Source: Anaerolineales bacterium (GTDB lineage Bacteria > Chloroflexota > Anaerolineae > Anaerolineales > UBA4823). Taken from it: a stretch of 64,000 nucleotides of DNA. The notes under the pieces were generated by a model. It had not been told where the DNA came from. It did no database searches and saw only the letters and a list, made by a program, of their open reading frames with translations. Made by a program: the position numbers and the translations under genes. This document shows, in pieces, positions 25,645 to 35,211 of the stretch. The stretch is taken from contig JANXBJ010000008.1 of assembly GCA_025057645.1 (NCBI GenBank), positions 54,016 to 118,015 on the forward strand, given 5' to 3'. Position 1 is the first letter of the stretch; every line of letters starts with the position of its first letter.

Positions 25645-26163
25645 CTAGCGATCGAAGTAAATGTTCTTACCGCTAACCGAAAGAGGGATGCCCATGACAA
25701 AATCCCAATCCACCCACCCGTTGGCGCGCGCTACTGCGCCGATGCGGTACATGATGCGGTTATCTACATTGAACAATCCGGCCATCTTCACCGCCGATCC
25801 GAGGGCAATGCCCATATCCAAAAGGCGGTAAGCGCAGATCGGCCCCTTAAACTCTTCCTCGGCTGGAGTCGCCTCCTCAAGCTCGGCACAAGTGGCATAG
25901 CCGCACGCGCTGCAGTTCAGGCCGGCCGGTTTAGCATCCTTAACGCCGATCAGCACCACGGCTTGTGAGTGGATGACGTTCTTGCCATCACGGTCAAAGT
26001 TGGAACGGTGATGTTCCTCACCATAGGCGACCATTTGCTCGCCTAATTTGCGCACTTCGTCGCCGAGCAAGGTTTTGACTTGGACGTAATTTTCGCCCCT
26101 GGTCTTGGGCGCAGTGACGGCCGCAATTTCCATCATTTGAGCCACGACTTCTACTCCTTGCAT
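25645..26163 (-). CDS. DUF2148 ferredoxin-like domain protein
   Basis: The 172-residue product belongs to the DUF2148 family of predicted iron-sulfur proteins. Cysteines are clustered as LNCSACGYATC and, about 25 residues on, GPICAYRLLD, enough for one cluster. The N-terminal half reads AAVTAPKTRGENYVQVKTLLGDEV. AAGGAG precedes the ATG. It follows the M48 protease gene by 12 bases on the same strand. The biochemical role of the family is not established. Confidence 0.8.
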   Translation of the reverse strand: MQGVEVVAQMMEIAAVTAPKTRGENYVQVKTLLGDEVRKLGEQMVAYGEEHHRSNFDRDGKNVIHSQAVVLIGVKDAKPAGLNCSACGYATCAELEEATPAEEEFKGPICAYRLLDMGIALGSAVKMAGLFNVDNRIMYRIGAVARANGWVDWDFVMGIPLSVSGKNIYFDR

Positions 26164-26175
26164 GGTTGAAACTCC

Positions 26176-27303
26176 TTACATATACTCCTTTGCCATGGCG
26201 ATCCGTTTGTTGATCGGGGGATGGCTGTAAAGCAAAAACTCCACCCAAGGTTCGGGGTCGGCCTCAGCCAGATTTTGGTCAGCAAGGCGCGCTAGGGCAG
26301 CCGCATAGACTGCAGGTTTTCCGGTCACCTGAATGGCATATCGATCGGCAAGGCGTTCCCGCCAGCGAGAGAATGCGTTCACCAGTGGCATCACAACCAA
26401 CTGGAAGGCGCCAAAGCCCAGCATCAGGAGGGGCAGGGTGCCTACTTCCCCCACGCTGGTGAAGCCGAAAAAGGGCACTCCCCAAGCCATAACCACCGAA
26501 ACTAAATACATCCCGACGATGGTCAGGAGAGCAGAAACAGCCATCAGCAAGGGAATGTCTTTATGGACGTGATGCCCAAGTTCGTGAGCCAGCACAGTTT
26601 CGATCTCATCGGGCGAAAACTCGCGCAGCAAGGTATCCCCCAAGATGATCCGCCGCGTGCGACCTAGACCGGTCAGGGCTGCGTTAGCGGCTTTGGTGCG
26701 GCGGCTCATGTCCATTTCGTAGACGCCCTCCACTTGGGTGCCAGCGCGCTCCCCCAATCGCTTCAGCCGTTCGACCAAATCGGCATGCTCCTCCCCCAGG
26801 GGCTTGAACTTGTTGAAGATCGGAAAGAGTAACACCGGAGCTAAATAGGCAAGCACCACGTTAAGAAACAACAAGAAGAGAGTAGCCCAAATCCACCAAG
26901 TCTGTGGCGAGGCACGCAAGATGGCATAGATAATCTCCAACACCAACAAGCCTAACAACCCTCCAACGCCTAGTCCCTTGACCTGATCGAGGATCCAACC
27001 GCGCATCGTCTGGGTGGAGAGCTCGAAGCGATGCGGCAGGTAATACGACTCGTACCAAGCCAGCGGCAAATTGATCAGGTAGAAGAGACCACCAAAACCC
27101 AGCAAGTAAAGAGGCACTTGTAGCCAAGGGTTCGGGGTAAGGCTTTGGATGGTTGCATCCCACTGCTTCGACCAGCCGAAGGCCAACCAGGCCAGAGCAT
27201 AGCCAGCGCCGAGCAGCAGGTTGATCAGCAACAAGCGCCGACTGATACGGGCATACTGACGGGCTTTCTCTTGACGTTCAGGGTCGGGAGTTATGGGTTC
27301 CAT
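26176..27303 (-). CDS. M48-family membrane zinc metalloprotease (Ste24/HtpX-like)
   Basis: The 375-residue protein has several membrane helices and the zinc-binding active site VLAHELGHHVHKDIP (HExxH). The third ligand is probably in the RERLADRYAIQVTG segment. Length and the N-terminal YESYYLPHRFELSTQTMRGW segment resemble Ste24-like CAAX-type peptidases rather than short HtpX. It probably acts in membrane protein quality control. It is transcribed away from the acyl-CoA mutase gene and followed by DUF2148. Confidence 0.88.
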   Translation of the reverse strand: MEPITPDPERQEKARQYARISRRLLLINLLLGAGYALAWLAFGWSKQWDATIQSLTPNPWLQVPLYLLGFGGLFYLINLPLAWYESYYLPHRFELSTQTMRGWILDQVKGLGVGGLLGLLVLEIIYAILRASPQTWWIWATLFLLFLNVVLAYLAPVLLFPIFNKFKPLGEEHADLVERLKRLGERAGTQVEGVYEMDMSRRTKAANAALTGLGRTRRIILGDTLLREFSPDEIETVLAHELGHHVHKDIPLLMAVSALLTIVGMYLVSVVMAWGVPFFGFTSVGEVGTLPLLMLGFGAFQLVVMPLVNAFSRWRERLADRYAIQVTGKPAVYAAALARLADQNLAEADPEPWVEFLLYSHPPINKRIAMAKEYM

Positions 27304-27423
27304 ACCTTGATTTTACCCAATTTTTAGCACCAGTGCAGGTTCTGCGCAGATAAGTTCGTTCCTATCCAAATTGAAAGGAGTGAGGGAGGTGCGCAGCGTC
27401 CATCGACTCTATTCTCCCGCCCG

Positions 27424-27432
27424 TGCTATAAT
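27424..27432 (+). promoter_or_regulatory. Extended -10 promoter of the acyl-CoA mutase
   Basis: TGC-TATAAT, an extended -10 box, about 50 bases before the ATG at 27482; an AAAGGAGG ribosome site lies 5 bases before that ATG. The same TGCTATA(A/C)T form occurs before the tRNA and threonine synthase. Confidence 0.5.
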
Positions 27433-27481
27433 ACTATGAAAGTAGTTTCACTCCCATCGTTCCAAGCCAAAGGAGGCTGGG

Positions 27482-29161
27482 ATGTACGATCGGGCAAAGC
27501 TGGCCGAGCTGCGCCGGCTCTTTCAAGCATGGGAGGGGGAGACGCTCGCGAAAAGTCTCGAACGGATGCCAGAACGTCGCCAACGCTTCATCACCGCTTC
27601 CTCCGAGACCGTTGAACGAGTTTACACCCCTCTGGACCTCGCAGAGCTGGATTATTTGCAAGACTTAGGCTTGCCCGGTGAATACCCCTACACGCGCGGC
27701 ATCCATCCCACCATGTACCGCGGTCGCCTCTGGACCATGCGCATGTTTGCCGGCTTCGGCACAGCCGAAGAAACCAACGCCCGTTTTAAGTACCTTTTGG
27801 AGCAAGGGCAAACTGGGCTCTCCATTGCCTTCGACCTGCCCACTCTGATGGGTTACGACACCGACGCCCCCGAAGCTGAAGGGGAGTTCGGCAAGTGTGG
27901 AGTGGCCGTCTCCTCTCTCAAGGACATGGAAATCTTATTGCAAGGCATACCCTTGGATAAAGTCTCCACCAGCATGACGATTAACTCACCGGCAGCGGTG
28001 ATCTGGGCAATGTACATCGTTACAGCCGAGAAACAAGGTGTGCGCCCCGAACACCTGCGCGGCACGATCCAAAACGACATTCTAAAAGAATATATCGCCC
28101 AGAAGGAATATATCTTCCCGCCTGAGCCTTCAATGCGCCTAGTGGTGGACACCATCGAGTACGGTGTGAAACATTTACCCCAGTGGAATCCGATCAGCAT
28201 TTCGGGCTACCACATCCGTGAAGCCGGAGCCACGGCCGTCCAGGAGCTGGCCTTTACCTTAGCCGACGGGATGGAATACGTGCGGTGGGCCATAAGGCGC
28301 GGTTTGCCCATCGACGAATTTGCCCCTCGCCTTTCCTTCTTTTTCAATGCCCACAACGACTTCTTCGAAGAAATTTGCAAGTATCGCGCAGCAAGACGGA
28401 TTTGGGCGCGTGAGGTGCGTCACACGTTCAAAGCCCAGAACCCCCGCTCTTGGTTGTTACGCTTTCACACCCAGACGGCGGGTGTCTCCCTAACTGCGCA
28501 ACAGCCCGAAAACAATATTGTGCGCGTTGCCCTTCAAGCCTTGGCCGCAGTGCTGGGCGGCACGCAGTCTCTCCACACCAACAGCATGGACGAAGCGCTT
28601 GCCTTGCCCTCTGAACAAGCAGTGACAATTGCCTTGCGCACGCAACAGATTATCGCCGAAGAGTCCGGTGTGGCCAACACGGTCGATCCCTTAGGCGGTT
28701 CTTTTTTCGTTGAAGCGCAAACGGCTCGTATGGAACAGCAAGCCTACGATTACTTCCGGCGCATTGACGCTCTGGGCGGCGTTCTGCCAGCGATTGAAAA
28801 AGGCTTTTTCCAAGCCGAGATCGCCGATGCAGCCTACCGCTACCAGCAGGAGATCGACCGCGGGGAACGTAAGATTGTCGGAGTGAACGTCTATCAGGAT
28901 CACAAGCCCATTAACATCCCGCTCCTAGAGATGGACCCGCAAGGGTATGCTCGTCAGGTCGAACGACTGCGGCAACTGCGCCAAGAGCGGGATAGCGGGC
29001 GAGTCGGGCAGGCCCTAGACCGTCTGCGCATTGCCTGCGAGGGCACCGAGAACACCATGCCTTATATTTTGGAGGCCGTGCGTGCCTATGCTACCCTAGG
29101 TGAGATCATCGGCGTGATGAAAACTGTCTTCGGAGTGTATCGCGAACCGGCTTGGGTGTAA
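27482..29161 (+). CDS. icmA: B12-dependent acyl-CoA mutase large subunit, isobutyryl-CoA-mutase type
   Basis: Coenzyme-B12 mutases rearrange the carbon skeleton of acyl-CoAs. The 559-residue protein is the substrate-binding barrel without the C-terminal B12 domain, so a separate small subunit is needed; none is in the window. Numbering runs exactly with Propionibacterium methylmalonyl-CoA mutase. CoA-contact residues Arg82, Thr85, Arg87 and Ser114 and the active-site His244 are kept. The two residues that hold the methylmalonyl carboxylate, Tyr89 and Arg207, are Phe89 (MRMFAGF) and Gln207 (AQKEYIFPP). Phe/Gln is the known isobutyryl-CoA mutase pair. The automatic label methylmalonyl-CoA mutase is therefore probably wrong. 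Confidence 0.85.
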   Translation: MYDRAKLAELRRLFQAWEGETLAKSLERMPERRQRFITASSETVERVYTPLDLAELDYLQDLGLPGEYPYTRGIHPTMYRGRLWTMRMFAGFGTAEETNARFKYLLEQGQTGLSIAFDLPTLMGYDTDAPEAEGEFGKCGVAVSSLKDMEILLQGIPLDKVSTSMTINSPAAVIWAMYIVTAEKQGVRPEHLRGTIQNDILKEYIAQKEYIFPPEPSMRLVVDTIEYGVKHLPQWNPISISGYHIREAGATAVQELAFTLADGMEYVRWAIRRGLPIDEFAPRLSFFFNAHNDFFEEICKYRAARRIWAREVRHTFKAQNPRSWLLRFHTQTAGVSLTAQQPENNIVRVALQALAAVLGGTQSLHTNSMDEALALPSEQAVTIALRTQQIIAEESGVANTVDPLGGSFFVEAQTARMEQQAYDYFRRIDALGGVLPAIEKGFFQAEIADAAYRYQQEIDRGERKIVGVNVYQDHKPINIPLLEMDPQGYARQVERLRQLRQERDSGRVGQALDRLRIACEGTENTMPYILEAVRAYATLGEIIGVMKTVFGVYREPAWV

Positions 29162-29172
29162 GCCTCGGAAAG

Positions 29173-30282
29173 ATGGACGAAACCACAGCGAACGAGAAGA
29201 ACTCACCCCTTCAATCGCCCTTTGAGCCTGCTGCTTCTTCGAGCGAGACTGCCTCGGAAGCAGTATGGACATACCGTGGCTACCGTCTGAAGGCCAGCGA
29301 ATTCACCACCGCCATGGTGCACTTCTTTCGCGCCGAGATCCAACGCGCCAACGTCTGGAGACAACGACTGGACACGACTACTAACTGGGCGGTGATCACC
29401 ACCGGGGCAGCTATCGCCCTGGCCTTTGACCCCGATGGCTTTCACGGAGTGATTATCCTCAATACGCTTCTGATCACGCTCTTCCTCTACATCGAGGCGC
29501 GTCGGTACCGCTACTACGAGCTGTGGTCTTATCGGGTGCGGCTGATGGAAACGGACTTTTACGCAGCGATGCTTGTGCCCCCATTCCATCCCGCCCCGGA
29601 TTGGGCGGAGAGTCTGGCCGAGAATTTGCTCCATCCGGACTTTCCTATCTCGGTTTGGGAGGCAGTTGGGCGGCGGTTGCGCCGCAATTACTTGTGGATT
29701 TACCTGATCTTGGGCGTCTCCTGGCTGGCGAAGCTGACCATGTACCCCACAATGATCCAGAGCTGGGACGAATTGATGCAACGGGCTGCCATTGGCAGCA
29801 TCCCGGGCATCATCGTTCTCACGGGTGGGGTGCTGTTTTATGCGCTGATCTTCCTTGTGAGCCTCGTTACAGCTCCTCTCCAGCAGGCCACCGGAGAAGT
29901 GCTCCCGCGATATTTCGAAGAGGCGCGAGGTGTCCCCCTAAGCCGTGCAGCCTCTGAGGATAGGAAGCCGTGGTTTCGCCGGTCACGCCGCCGGAAGCAG
30001 CTCGTAGCGTTAATCATCACTGATCAGGCTGAGGCTATTGCCGAAATTATCCTCAAGGAAATGCGCCGTGGCGTGACTGCGATGAGCGGCACCGGAATGT
30101 ATACCGGCAAAGAACATCGGATTTTGCTATGCGCCCTTACAGTAACCGAAATCAACCAGCTCAAGACCTCGGTGCGGAAAGTCGATCAGAAGGCTTTCGT
30201 CATGGTCATCCCGGCACAGGAAATCTTGGGGAAGGGCTTTCTGCCCCTGGAGGAGAGTCCTGAGGATAGAAAAGGGGGGTAG
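29173..30282 (+). CDS. DUF2270 membrane protein with C-terminal DUF2179-like domain
   Basis: Residues ~30-235 match the DUF2270 pattern (MVHFFRAEIQRANVWRQRLDTTTNWAVI, YIEARRYRYYELWSYRVRLMETDFYAAML) with membrane helices at about 65-105 and 175-240. The last ~85 residues (LIITDQAEAIAEIILKEMRRGVTAMSGTGMYTGKEHRILLCALT) resemble the cytosolic DUF2179 domain that ends YitT proteins. ATG 29173 is preferred over an upstream TTG overlapping the mutase. The GGDEF gene follows after 7 bases. Function unknown; the soluble domain looks like a ligand sensor. Confidence 0.75.
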   Translation: MDETTANEKNSPLQSPFEPAASSSETASEAVWTYRGYRLKASEFTTAMVHFFRAEIQRANVWRQRLDTTTNWAVITTGAAIALAFDPDGFHGVIILNTLLITLFLYIEARRYRYYELWSYRVRLMETDFYAAMLVPPFHPAPDWAESLAENLLHPDFPISVWEAVGRRLRRNYLWIYLILGVSWLAKLTMYPTMIQSWDELMQRAAIGSIPGIIVLTGGVLFYALIFLVSLVTAPLQQATGEVLPRYFEEARGVPLSRAASEDRKPWFRRSRRRKQLVALIITDQAEAIAEIILKEMRRGVTAMSGTGMYTGKEHRILLCALTVTEINQLKTSVRKVDQKAFVMVIPAQEILGKGFLPLEESPEDRKGG

Positions 30283-30289
30283 CGGATGG

Positions 30290-32560
30290 ATGCGTTTTAA
30301 CAGCCGAACGAAATGGTTGCGTCTAAAATACCTGACCCAAATTGCTGTCATCCTTATCCTCGGCGGCGGGATATTGGCGGAAGCGCTGGATGGAGAGGTA
30401 GGTTGGCGCCATTGGTTGCAGTGGACTGTCGGCAGCCTAGTGGCCTATGGAGTGATTGAAGTGATCTCTCGCAACTACCTATCTCTTAACCAACGCCTAG
30501 AAGAACAACTTCTCCAAAGCGAACAGCGCATCCGCACTCAAAAAGCCTTGATAGACCTAAGCTCGAGCTTGGCAACCTCAAGGGACGAAGAACAAATTTG
30601 CCAGATAGCCATTCAAACCCTCGAACAAAAGTTTGGCTACGATCGAGCTAGTATTCTTTTAGGAGAATCCGGACTCAACACCCAGCGCATTTCCTCACAG
30701 CCGGTAGAGGGAGTTGGGCTAAGCGCTCCTACACAATTGGTGCAAGCCATTCAGCCGCCCGAGCCGGGTTCCCCGCCGAGCATTGCGCACCTGCCTGCAC
30801 CCTTTCCTGCACCACTGCTGCGTGTCCGAGCACCTTTGCGCAACGCCGCAACTCATTTCGGAGTTTTAGTGGTTGAGAGCTACCGGGGGAAACCCTTTAC
30901 CCCCGAAGAACTGAGCGTGGTGTATGCCGTTGCGAACTTAATCTCGATCTCGCTCCAAAACGCCCGACACTATAAGGAACAACATCACCGCCAAGTCGAG
31001 GCAGAGCGAAAACAACGGGAACTAGCCGGGCGAGAGCGGTCGCTGGCCTTGCTCAACCAAGTCACCCGTGAAGCCCTGCAAGCACGTGGACTGAACTCCC
31101 TGATCGTCAGGGTCAGCGAGCATATCTCCCGGTTGTTTTCTGCGGATACCTGTCTCTTTGCCCTATGGGACGAGCGCCAGGAGTGCTCCCTAATCCAACA
31201 CGCTTATGGCTACCGGGCCGAATGGATCAACAACCCTCTTCAAGACCCGGCAATTCGGAAGATCGATAGCATGCCGCTCACCAGTTCCCAGGCGCTCCCG
31301 ATCGCCAAACCCTCGATCTCGCCATGGATTCATCCGCGCCTCATCGAACGGCTGGGAAGCCAAACTCTGCTCGCCCTGCCGCTGATCGCCAGAGATCAAA
31401 AGCTCGGGGTGATTTTGCTCTCCTATCGCAAGCCCCACGCCCTAAGCTCCACAGAATTAGGTTTTGCCGAACAAATCGCCAATCAAGTCGCCCTAGCCAT
31501 TGCCAAAGAACAAGCTCTGGAGGTGGCTCAGCACCGCGCCAAGGAACTGGATGCCCTGCAAAAGGCGACTAAAGCTTTGCTCTCTACACTAGAGTTGGAA
31601 GCTTTGCTGGAGCAAATTTTGGACGCAGCTCTGAGCGCAATTCCGGCTGCCGAGAGCGGGCAACTGCACCTTGTTGTTCCAGAAACGGGGGAGCTGCAAC
31701 TATACGCTGCCCAAGGGGGCGAGGAGAGGCGTATTCGCCTATTCAAGCCAGCGTCCGAAGAGAGTTACTCCGCCCAGGCCGTGCGTCAGCGGAAACCGTT
31801 TCTGATCGAGGACATACACTCCGAGAGAGCCGCCAGCGCCGCAGCCGACTTCCCTGATCTGCCGAAGATCTCTTCCCTAATTGTGGCTCCACTGCTCACA
31901 GCGGAACGAGTCTATGGAGCGCTTGCGCTAGGTTCAAGTCGCAAATCCGCCTTCAATGCCAACGATTTGCAATTGCTGGTCAGCTTTGCTGCTACAGCAA
32001 CCACCGCACTGCGCAACGCTCAGCTCCACGCAGCGGTTCAACAACAAGCGGTGACGGATCCCCTGACGGGACTTTATAACCGCCGTGGCTTCTGGAACCT
32101 AGCCGAACACGAGTTCTTGCGCGCTCACCGCTTCCGCCGTCCCTTGTCGCTAATGATGGTCGACATTGACCTCCTGAAGCAAATCAACGACACCTACGGC
32201 CACTTGGTTGGAGACAAGATCCTTTCCATTGTGAGCGCCAACTGCAGAGCGGAGCTGCGCCAGGTGGACATTGTGGCTCGATACGGCGGAGATGAATTTA
32301 TTGTCCTACTGCCGGAGACTACATTGCAAGAGGCACTCCAGGTGGCTGAACGTTTGCGCTCCCGAATCGAGGGTCTTCACTTATCTCATAACGGAGATCG
32401 GCTGAACACCACCATCTGCGTTGGCGTGGCCGAACTGTGCCCAGGAGATACTCTGGACTCACTGATTGAGCGCACCGATCAAGCGCTCTACCTTGCCAAG
32501 CAGAGCGGAAGGAATCAAGTCCGGGTTAGCAGCCAGTATCCTAGCCAAGAGAAACTGTAG
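30290..32560 (+). CDS. Membrane diguanylate cyclase with three GAF-like domains
   Basis: Makes the second messenger c-di-GMP. The 756-residue protein has two N-terminal membrane helices (about 13-55) and a short coiled coil. Three GAF-like regions follow (about 85-225, 250-405, 425-580), then a GGDEF domain (590-750) with DPLTGLYNRRGF and an intact GGDEF at 666-670. The product-inhibition site RxxD is present as RQVD at 657-660, five residues before it. There is no EAL domain. Both catalysis and feedback inhibition should therefore work. It is probably co-transcribed with the DUF2270 gene. The GAF ligands are unknown. Confidence 0.9.
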   Translation: MRFNSRTKWLRLKYLTQIAVILILGGGILAEALDGEVGWRHWLQWTVGSLVAYGVIEVISRNYLSLNQRLEEQLLQSEQRIRTQKALIDLSSSLATSRDEEQICQIAIQTLEQKFGYDRASILLGESGLNTQRISSQPVEGVGLSAPTQLVQAIQPPEPGSPPSIAHLPAPFPAPLLRVRAPLRNAATHFGVLVVESYRGKPFTPEELSVVYAVANLISISLQNARHYKEQHHRQVEAERKQRELAGRERSLALLNQVTREALQARGLNSLIVRVSEHISRLFSADTCLFALWDERQECSLIQHAYGYRAEWINNPLQDPAIRKIDSMPLTSSQALPIAKPSISPWIHPRLIERLGSQTLLALPLIARDQKLGVILLSYRKPHALSSTELGFAEQIANQVALAIAKEQALEVAQHRAKELDALQKATKALLSTLELEALLEQILDAALSAIPAAESGQLHLVVPETGELQLYAAQGGEERRIRLFKPASEESYSAQAVRQRKPFLIEDIHSERAASAAADFPDLPKISSLIVAPLLTAERVYGALALGSSRKSAFNANDLQLLVSFAATATTALRNAQLHAAVQQQAVTDPLTGLYNRRGFWNLAEHEFLRAHRFRRPLSLMMVDIDLLKQINDTYGHLVGDKILSIVSANCRAELRQVDIVARYGGDEFIVLLPETTLQEALQVAERLRSRIEGLHLSHNGDRLNTTICVGVAELCPGDTLDSLIERTDQALYLAKQSGRNQVRVSSQYPSQEKL

Positions 32561-32620
32561 GGGCAATTTTTCACCCTCGGAACACACACCAACGAGGAGT
32601 TGTGCTCCTGATTTTGCCCC
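32560..32620 (+). terminator. Stem-loop ending the GGDEF transcript
   Basis: GGGGCAA at 32560-32566 pairs with TTGCCCC at 32614-32620, enclosing AGGAG-ttgtg-CTCCT (32595-32609). It starts on the last base of the stop codon. No clear T run follows the outer stem, so efficiency is uncertain. Confidence 0.4.
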
Positions 32621-32667
32621 TCACCAGAACTCTGAAGTGCACCCCGAGAAAGCCTCCCGGAACAGAA

Positions 32668-32695
32668 AGGAACGCAGGACCGTCCTGCCGTTCCT
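32668..32695 (-). terminator. Intrinsic terminator of the MFS operon
   Basis: AGGAACG and AGGAC pair with GTCCT and CGTTCCT, separated by single unpaired bases; on the minus strand TTTCTGTT follows. It starts at the MFS stop codon. Confidence 0.6.
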
Positions 32696-33971
32696 ATCTC
32701 ATCCGGCGCACTTGCGGCGCCTTTCGCCACACCACGCCCGAACCGATTCCCAACAGCACTGCAGAAATCATCACCGCCGCAGGAGCTCCCAAAAGAGAGG
32801 CCAAAGCACCGGCAAACAACGAGCCGAGAGGCATCAACCCGAAAAAGGAAAGGGAATAAATACTCAAAACCCGACCACGCAGTTCCTCGGGGGTACGCGT
32901 CTGCACCATTGAATTTGAGTTGTTCAAATAGATCATTAAGGTCAAGCCGAGAATTACCAATGCCCCTAGGGAGAGGGGCAGCCAGCGAACCAAGGCAAAG
33001 CCGAACAGCACAATAGGGAAGGCGACCATACCGAGGCTGATCAACTTGCCACGGATAGCACGTTGAGCCAAGGAAGCCGTGAGCAGCGCTCCAAACAGAG
33101 CACCTATCCCGCGCGCCGACTGCAACCACCCATTGGTCGTTGCTCCTCCCCCTAAAACCTCCACTGCCCAAGCTGGCATCAGGGTGACAAACCCCATTCC
33201 AAGAAAACTTACCGCAGCCAAGTATAAAACCAGCGGACCTACCACAGGATCGGCGCAGACAAAGCGCACCGCCTGCCGAATATCGTCCACAGCACGCCCG
33301 TGCGGTGCACTCTTGCGTAAAGTTCTCAAGCGCATGCGCGCTAAAGCGACAATGATGGCAAGGAAGGAGAGCATATTGAACGCAAAACACCAAGCGGGGC
33401 CAAATGTAGCGTAGGCTATCCCTCCAACCGCCGGGCCGATTGCAGTCGCAGCGTTAAACATGGTGGAATTGAGAGCGATTGCGTTAGTGAGGTCTTCCTG
33501 CGGCACTAACTCAATGACGAACGCCAGCCTCGCCGGGGCATCGAAAGCATTTGCAACTCCTAGCAAGAAAGCCAACCCAACGAGGTGCCAAGCCTGGACC
33601 AACCCTGTAAAGGTCAGGAATGCTAAGACGCCGGCTAGAGTCATCATAGAGCTCTGAGTGAGAATCAGCATAGTGCGGCGGGGCATGCGGTCGGCAATCA
33701 CGCCTCCGTAGAGGGTGAACAGCCAAGTCGGCAACCCGGCGGCGAAGCCCATATACCCAAGATAGGCCGGCGAGGCGGTCAGTTCGTAGACCAAAAAACC
33801 CAGGGCAGTGGATTGCATCCAGGTACCGATCAGCGAAACCATTTGACCAAAAAACCACAGTCGGTAATTCGGGTGGCGCAGCGCAGCAAAGGTTGCACCT
33901 AGGCGAAAATTGTTCCACACAGAGGGAATCGCTATGAAGGGATGCTTTGACCGAAGGATCGACTTCCTCAT
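32694..33971 (-). CDS. MFS transporter (MFS_3 / EntS-like exporter)
   Basis: The 425-residue protein has about twelve membrane helices. Family-like patches are FAALRHPNYRLWFFGQMVSLIGTWMQSTALGFLVYEL at the start, the loop-2 motif GGVIADRMPRRTMLI, and a ARLAFVIELVPQEDLTNAIALNS segment after helix 4. These mark the drug/siderophore exporter-like MFS_3 group. The substrate cannot be told. The start overlaps the DUF2203 stop by 4 bases, so expression is coupled to that gene. Confidence 0.85.
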   Translation of the reverse strand: MRKSILRSKHPFIAIPSVWNNFRLGATFAALRHPNYRLWFFGQMVSLIGTWMQSTALGFLVYELTASPAYLGYMGFAAGLPTWLFTLYGGVIADRMPRRTMLILTQSSMMTLAGVLAFLTFTGLVQAWHLVGLAFLLGVANAFDAPARLAFVIELVPQEDLTNAIALNSTMFNAATAIGPAVGGIAYATFGPAWCFAFNMLSFLAIIVALARMRLRTLRKSAPHGRAVDDIRQAVRFVCADPVVGPLVLYLAAVSFLGMGFVTLMPAWAVEVLGGGATTNGWLQSARGIGALFGALLTASLAQRAIRGKLISLGMVAFPIVLFGFALVRWLPLSLGALVILGLTLMIYLNNSNSMVQTRTPEELRGRVLSIYSLSFFGLMPLGSLFAGALASLLGAPAAVMISAVLLGIGSGVVWRKAPQVRRMR

Positions 33972-34342
33972 AAGGGCTGTCGCCCCGCAAAACCGGCATC
34001 AATTTCATGCCAGTAGCGGATCTCATCCTCGCCGAACTGCCAGCACAAATAGACCTCTCGTCCATCTCGCCAGTGAGGAAAATCGATCAGCCCATGATTG
34101 ATGTCTTTGACAATAGCGCCTTGGGCTTGAATGCTAGCGATTAATGCCTCCAACCGCCGAAAATCCTCAACCACTTCGCTGGCTATAGGCCCCCCACCGT
34201 TGCCCCTCGCTTTCTGGAGGATAGGAATTAGCTCCGGACGTTTCTCCAATACTTTCAAGCGAATCTTGAGGATCTCGCCCAGCAGGGGTCGGATTTGGCG
34301 CACAACTTGGTTGGCTTCTTCAACGGTAAAATATCGTGGCAC
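33968..34342 (-). CDS. DUF2203 family protein
   Basis: This 124-residue soluble, mostly helical protein begins VPRYFTVEEANQVVRQIRPLL and ends with GLIDFPHWRDGREVYLCWQFGEDEIRYWHEIDAGF. The WRDGREVYLCW and W-x-E signatures are typical of DUF2203. GTG 34342 is chosen because AAGGAG lies 6 bases upstream; the TTG six codons earlier would put that ribosome site inside the gene. It is coupled to the MFS gene. The role of the family is unknown. Confidence 0.8.
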   Translation of the reverse strand: MPRYFTVEEANQVVRQIRPLLGEILKIRLKVLEKRPELIPILQKARGNGGGPIASEVVEDFRRLEALIASIQAQGAIVKDINHGLIDFPHWRDGREVYLCWQFGEDEIRYWHEIDAGFAGRQPL

Positions 34343-34379
34343 ACCGCGCTCCTTAAGCAACCGCTCGTCCCAAAGTATA

Positions 34380-35141
34380 TCACGGAGTTATCACAGCAGC
34401 CTGCAGCACCCTGCCCATCCAGCTCTGCATGCGTTCGTAATGAGAACCACGCCAATAGATCTGGCCGCACCCGGCACAAAGGCGAAAGTCATCGTAATAT
34501 AAACGGGTTAGCGGTTGAAGGCGGGAGAGGATTTGTTCCTTAGGGACCTCTTGCAGCAAACCATTGCAACGCAAACAGCGTCGGAAAGGGCGCACCTGAG
34601 GCACCAAGTTCCAACGACGTAACACCTCCACAAGCTGCTGGCGCGGAAGTTTGCTGCGCAGCCAATAGCCCTGCTGGACGCAAGCGCGCATCAGCAAGCG
34701 GTGATCGCGCGTGAGCAGAACGCGTTCTTCGGTATAAGAAATTTGGGCGAGCTCGTCGTCTTGAAGGTCATTGCGGTATAGGGCATCGAAGCCAAACAGA
34801 CGCAAATAGGCGGCCAGACGGCCCAGATGATTGTCGAGCACAAAGCGAATCGGCTCTTCCGAGGCTGCCAAAGAGAGATGCGGCAAAGGCAAGGGCAGTG
34901 GAGGAGGATGCACCTCGATCCAATCTCCATCCTCGACCAGCGTGTCAAGGCTTAGCGTCTTCTCACCCAGCCTTAGGCTGCCTACTTCGGGGTGAGGCAC
35001 TCCTAAGGACTCGATCAGGTGCTTGGCTGTTTGGCGGCCTCGAAAGAGACACCGAACAGGCCGGTTACGCCGCGAGGGCGTCAAGAAGTCATTCAGCTCA
35101 CCATGAAAGAGAAACGTGGCTGACTTTTGGGCTTCGGACAT
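34380..35141 (-). CDS. Mut7-C RNase-fold protein with N-terminal ubiquitin-like domain
   Basis: The 253-residue product has a beta-grasp (Mut7-C ubiquitin) domain at about 1-85 (ATFLFHGELNDFL, GVPHPEVGSLRLGEKTLSLDTLVEDGDWIEVHP). A PIN-like Mut7-C domain follows from ~95 (FVLDNHLGRLAAYLRLFGFDALYRND, VLLTRDHRLL), with conserved Asp residues that could bind metal. The end holds a CLRCNG...CAGCGQIYW zinc ribbon. The fusion is a known but uncharacterised architecture. It is first in the operon with DUF2203 and MFS. Nuclease activity is a prediction. Confidence 0.85.
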   Translation of the reverse strand: MSEAQKSATFLFHGELNDFLTPSRRNRPVRCLFRGRQTAKHLIESLGVPHPEVGSLRLGEKTLSLDTLVEDGDWIEVHPPPLPLPLPHLSLAASEEPIRFVLDNHLGRLAAYLRLFGFDALYRNDLQDDELAQISYTEERVLLTRDHRLLMRACVQQGYWLRSKLPRQQLVEVLRRWNLVPQVRPFRRCLRCNGLLQEVPKEQILSRLQPLTRLYYDDFRLCAGCGQIYWRGSHYERMQSWMGRVLQAAVITP

Positions 35142-35160
35142 TGCTCAAGTGCGGGTAAGC

Positions 35161-35193
35161 AAAACACACCCTGTTAGGGACAGGGTGTGTTTT
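35161..35193 (-). terminator. Perfect 14-bp intrinsic terminator
   Basis: AAAACACACCCTGT and ACAGGGTGTGTTTT pair perfectly around a 5-base loop, and the stem ends in TTTT on the minus strand. It lies 19 bases past the LysM gene stop. Confidence 0.85.
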
Positions 35194-35211
35194 GAAATCG
35201 ATTGTCTTTGC

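Noticed and set aside
27482..29161. Methylmalonyl-CoA mutase
   Set aside because: Tyr89 and Arg207, which bind the carboxylate, are Phe and Gln; the isobutyryl-CoA type is more likely.
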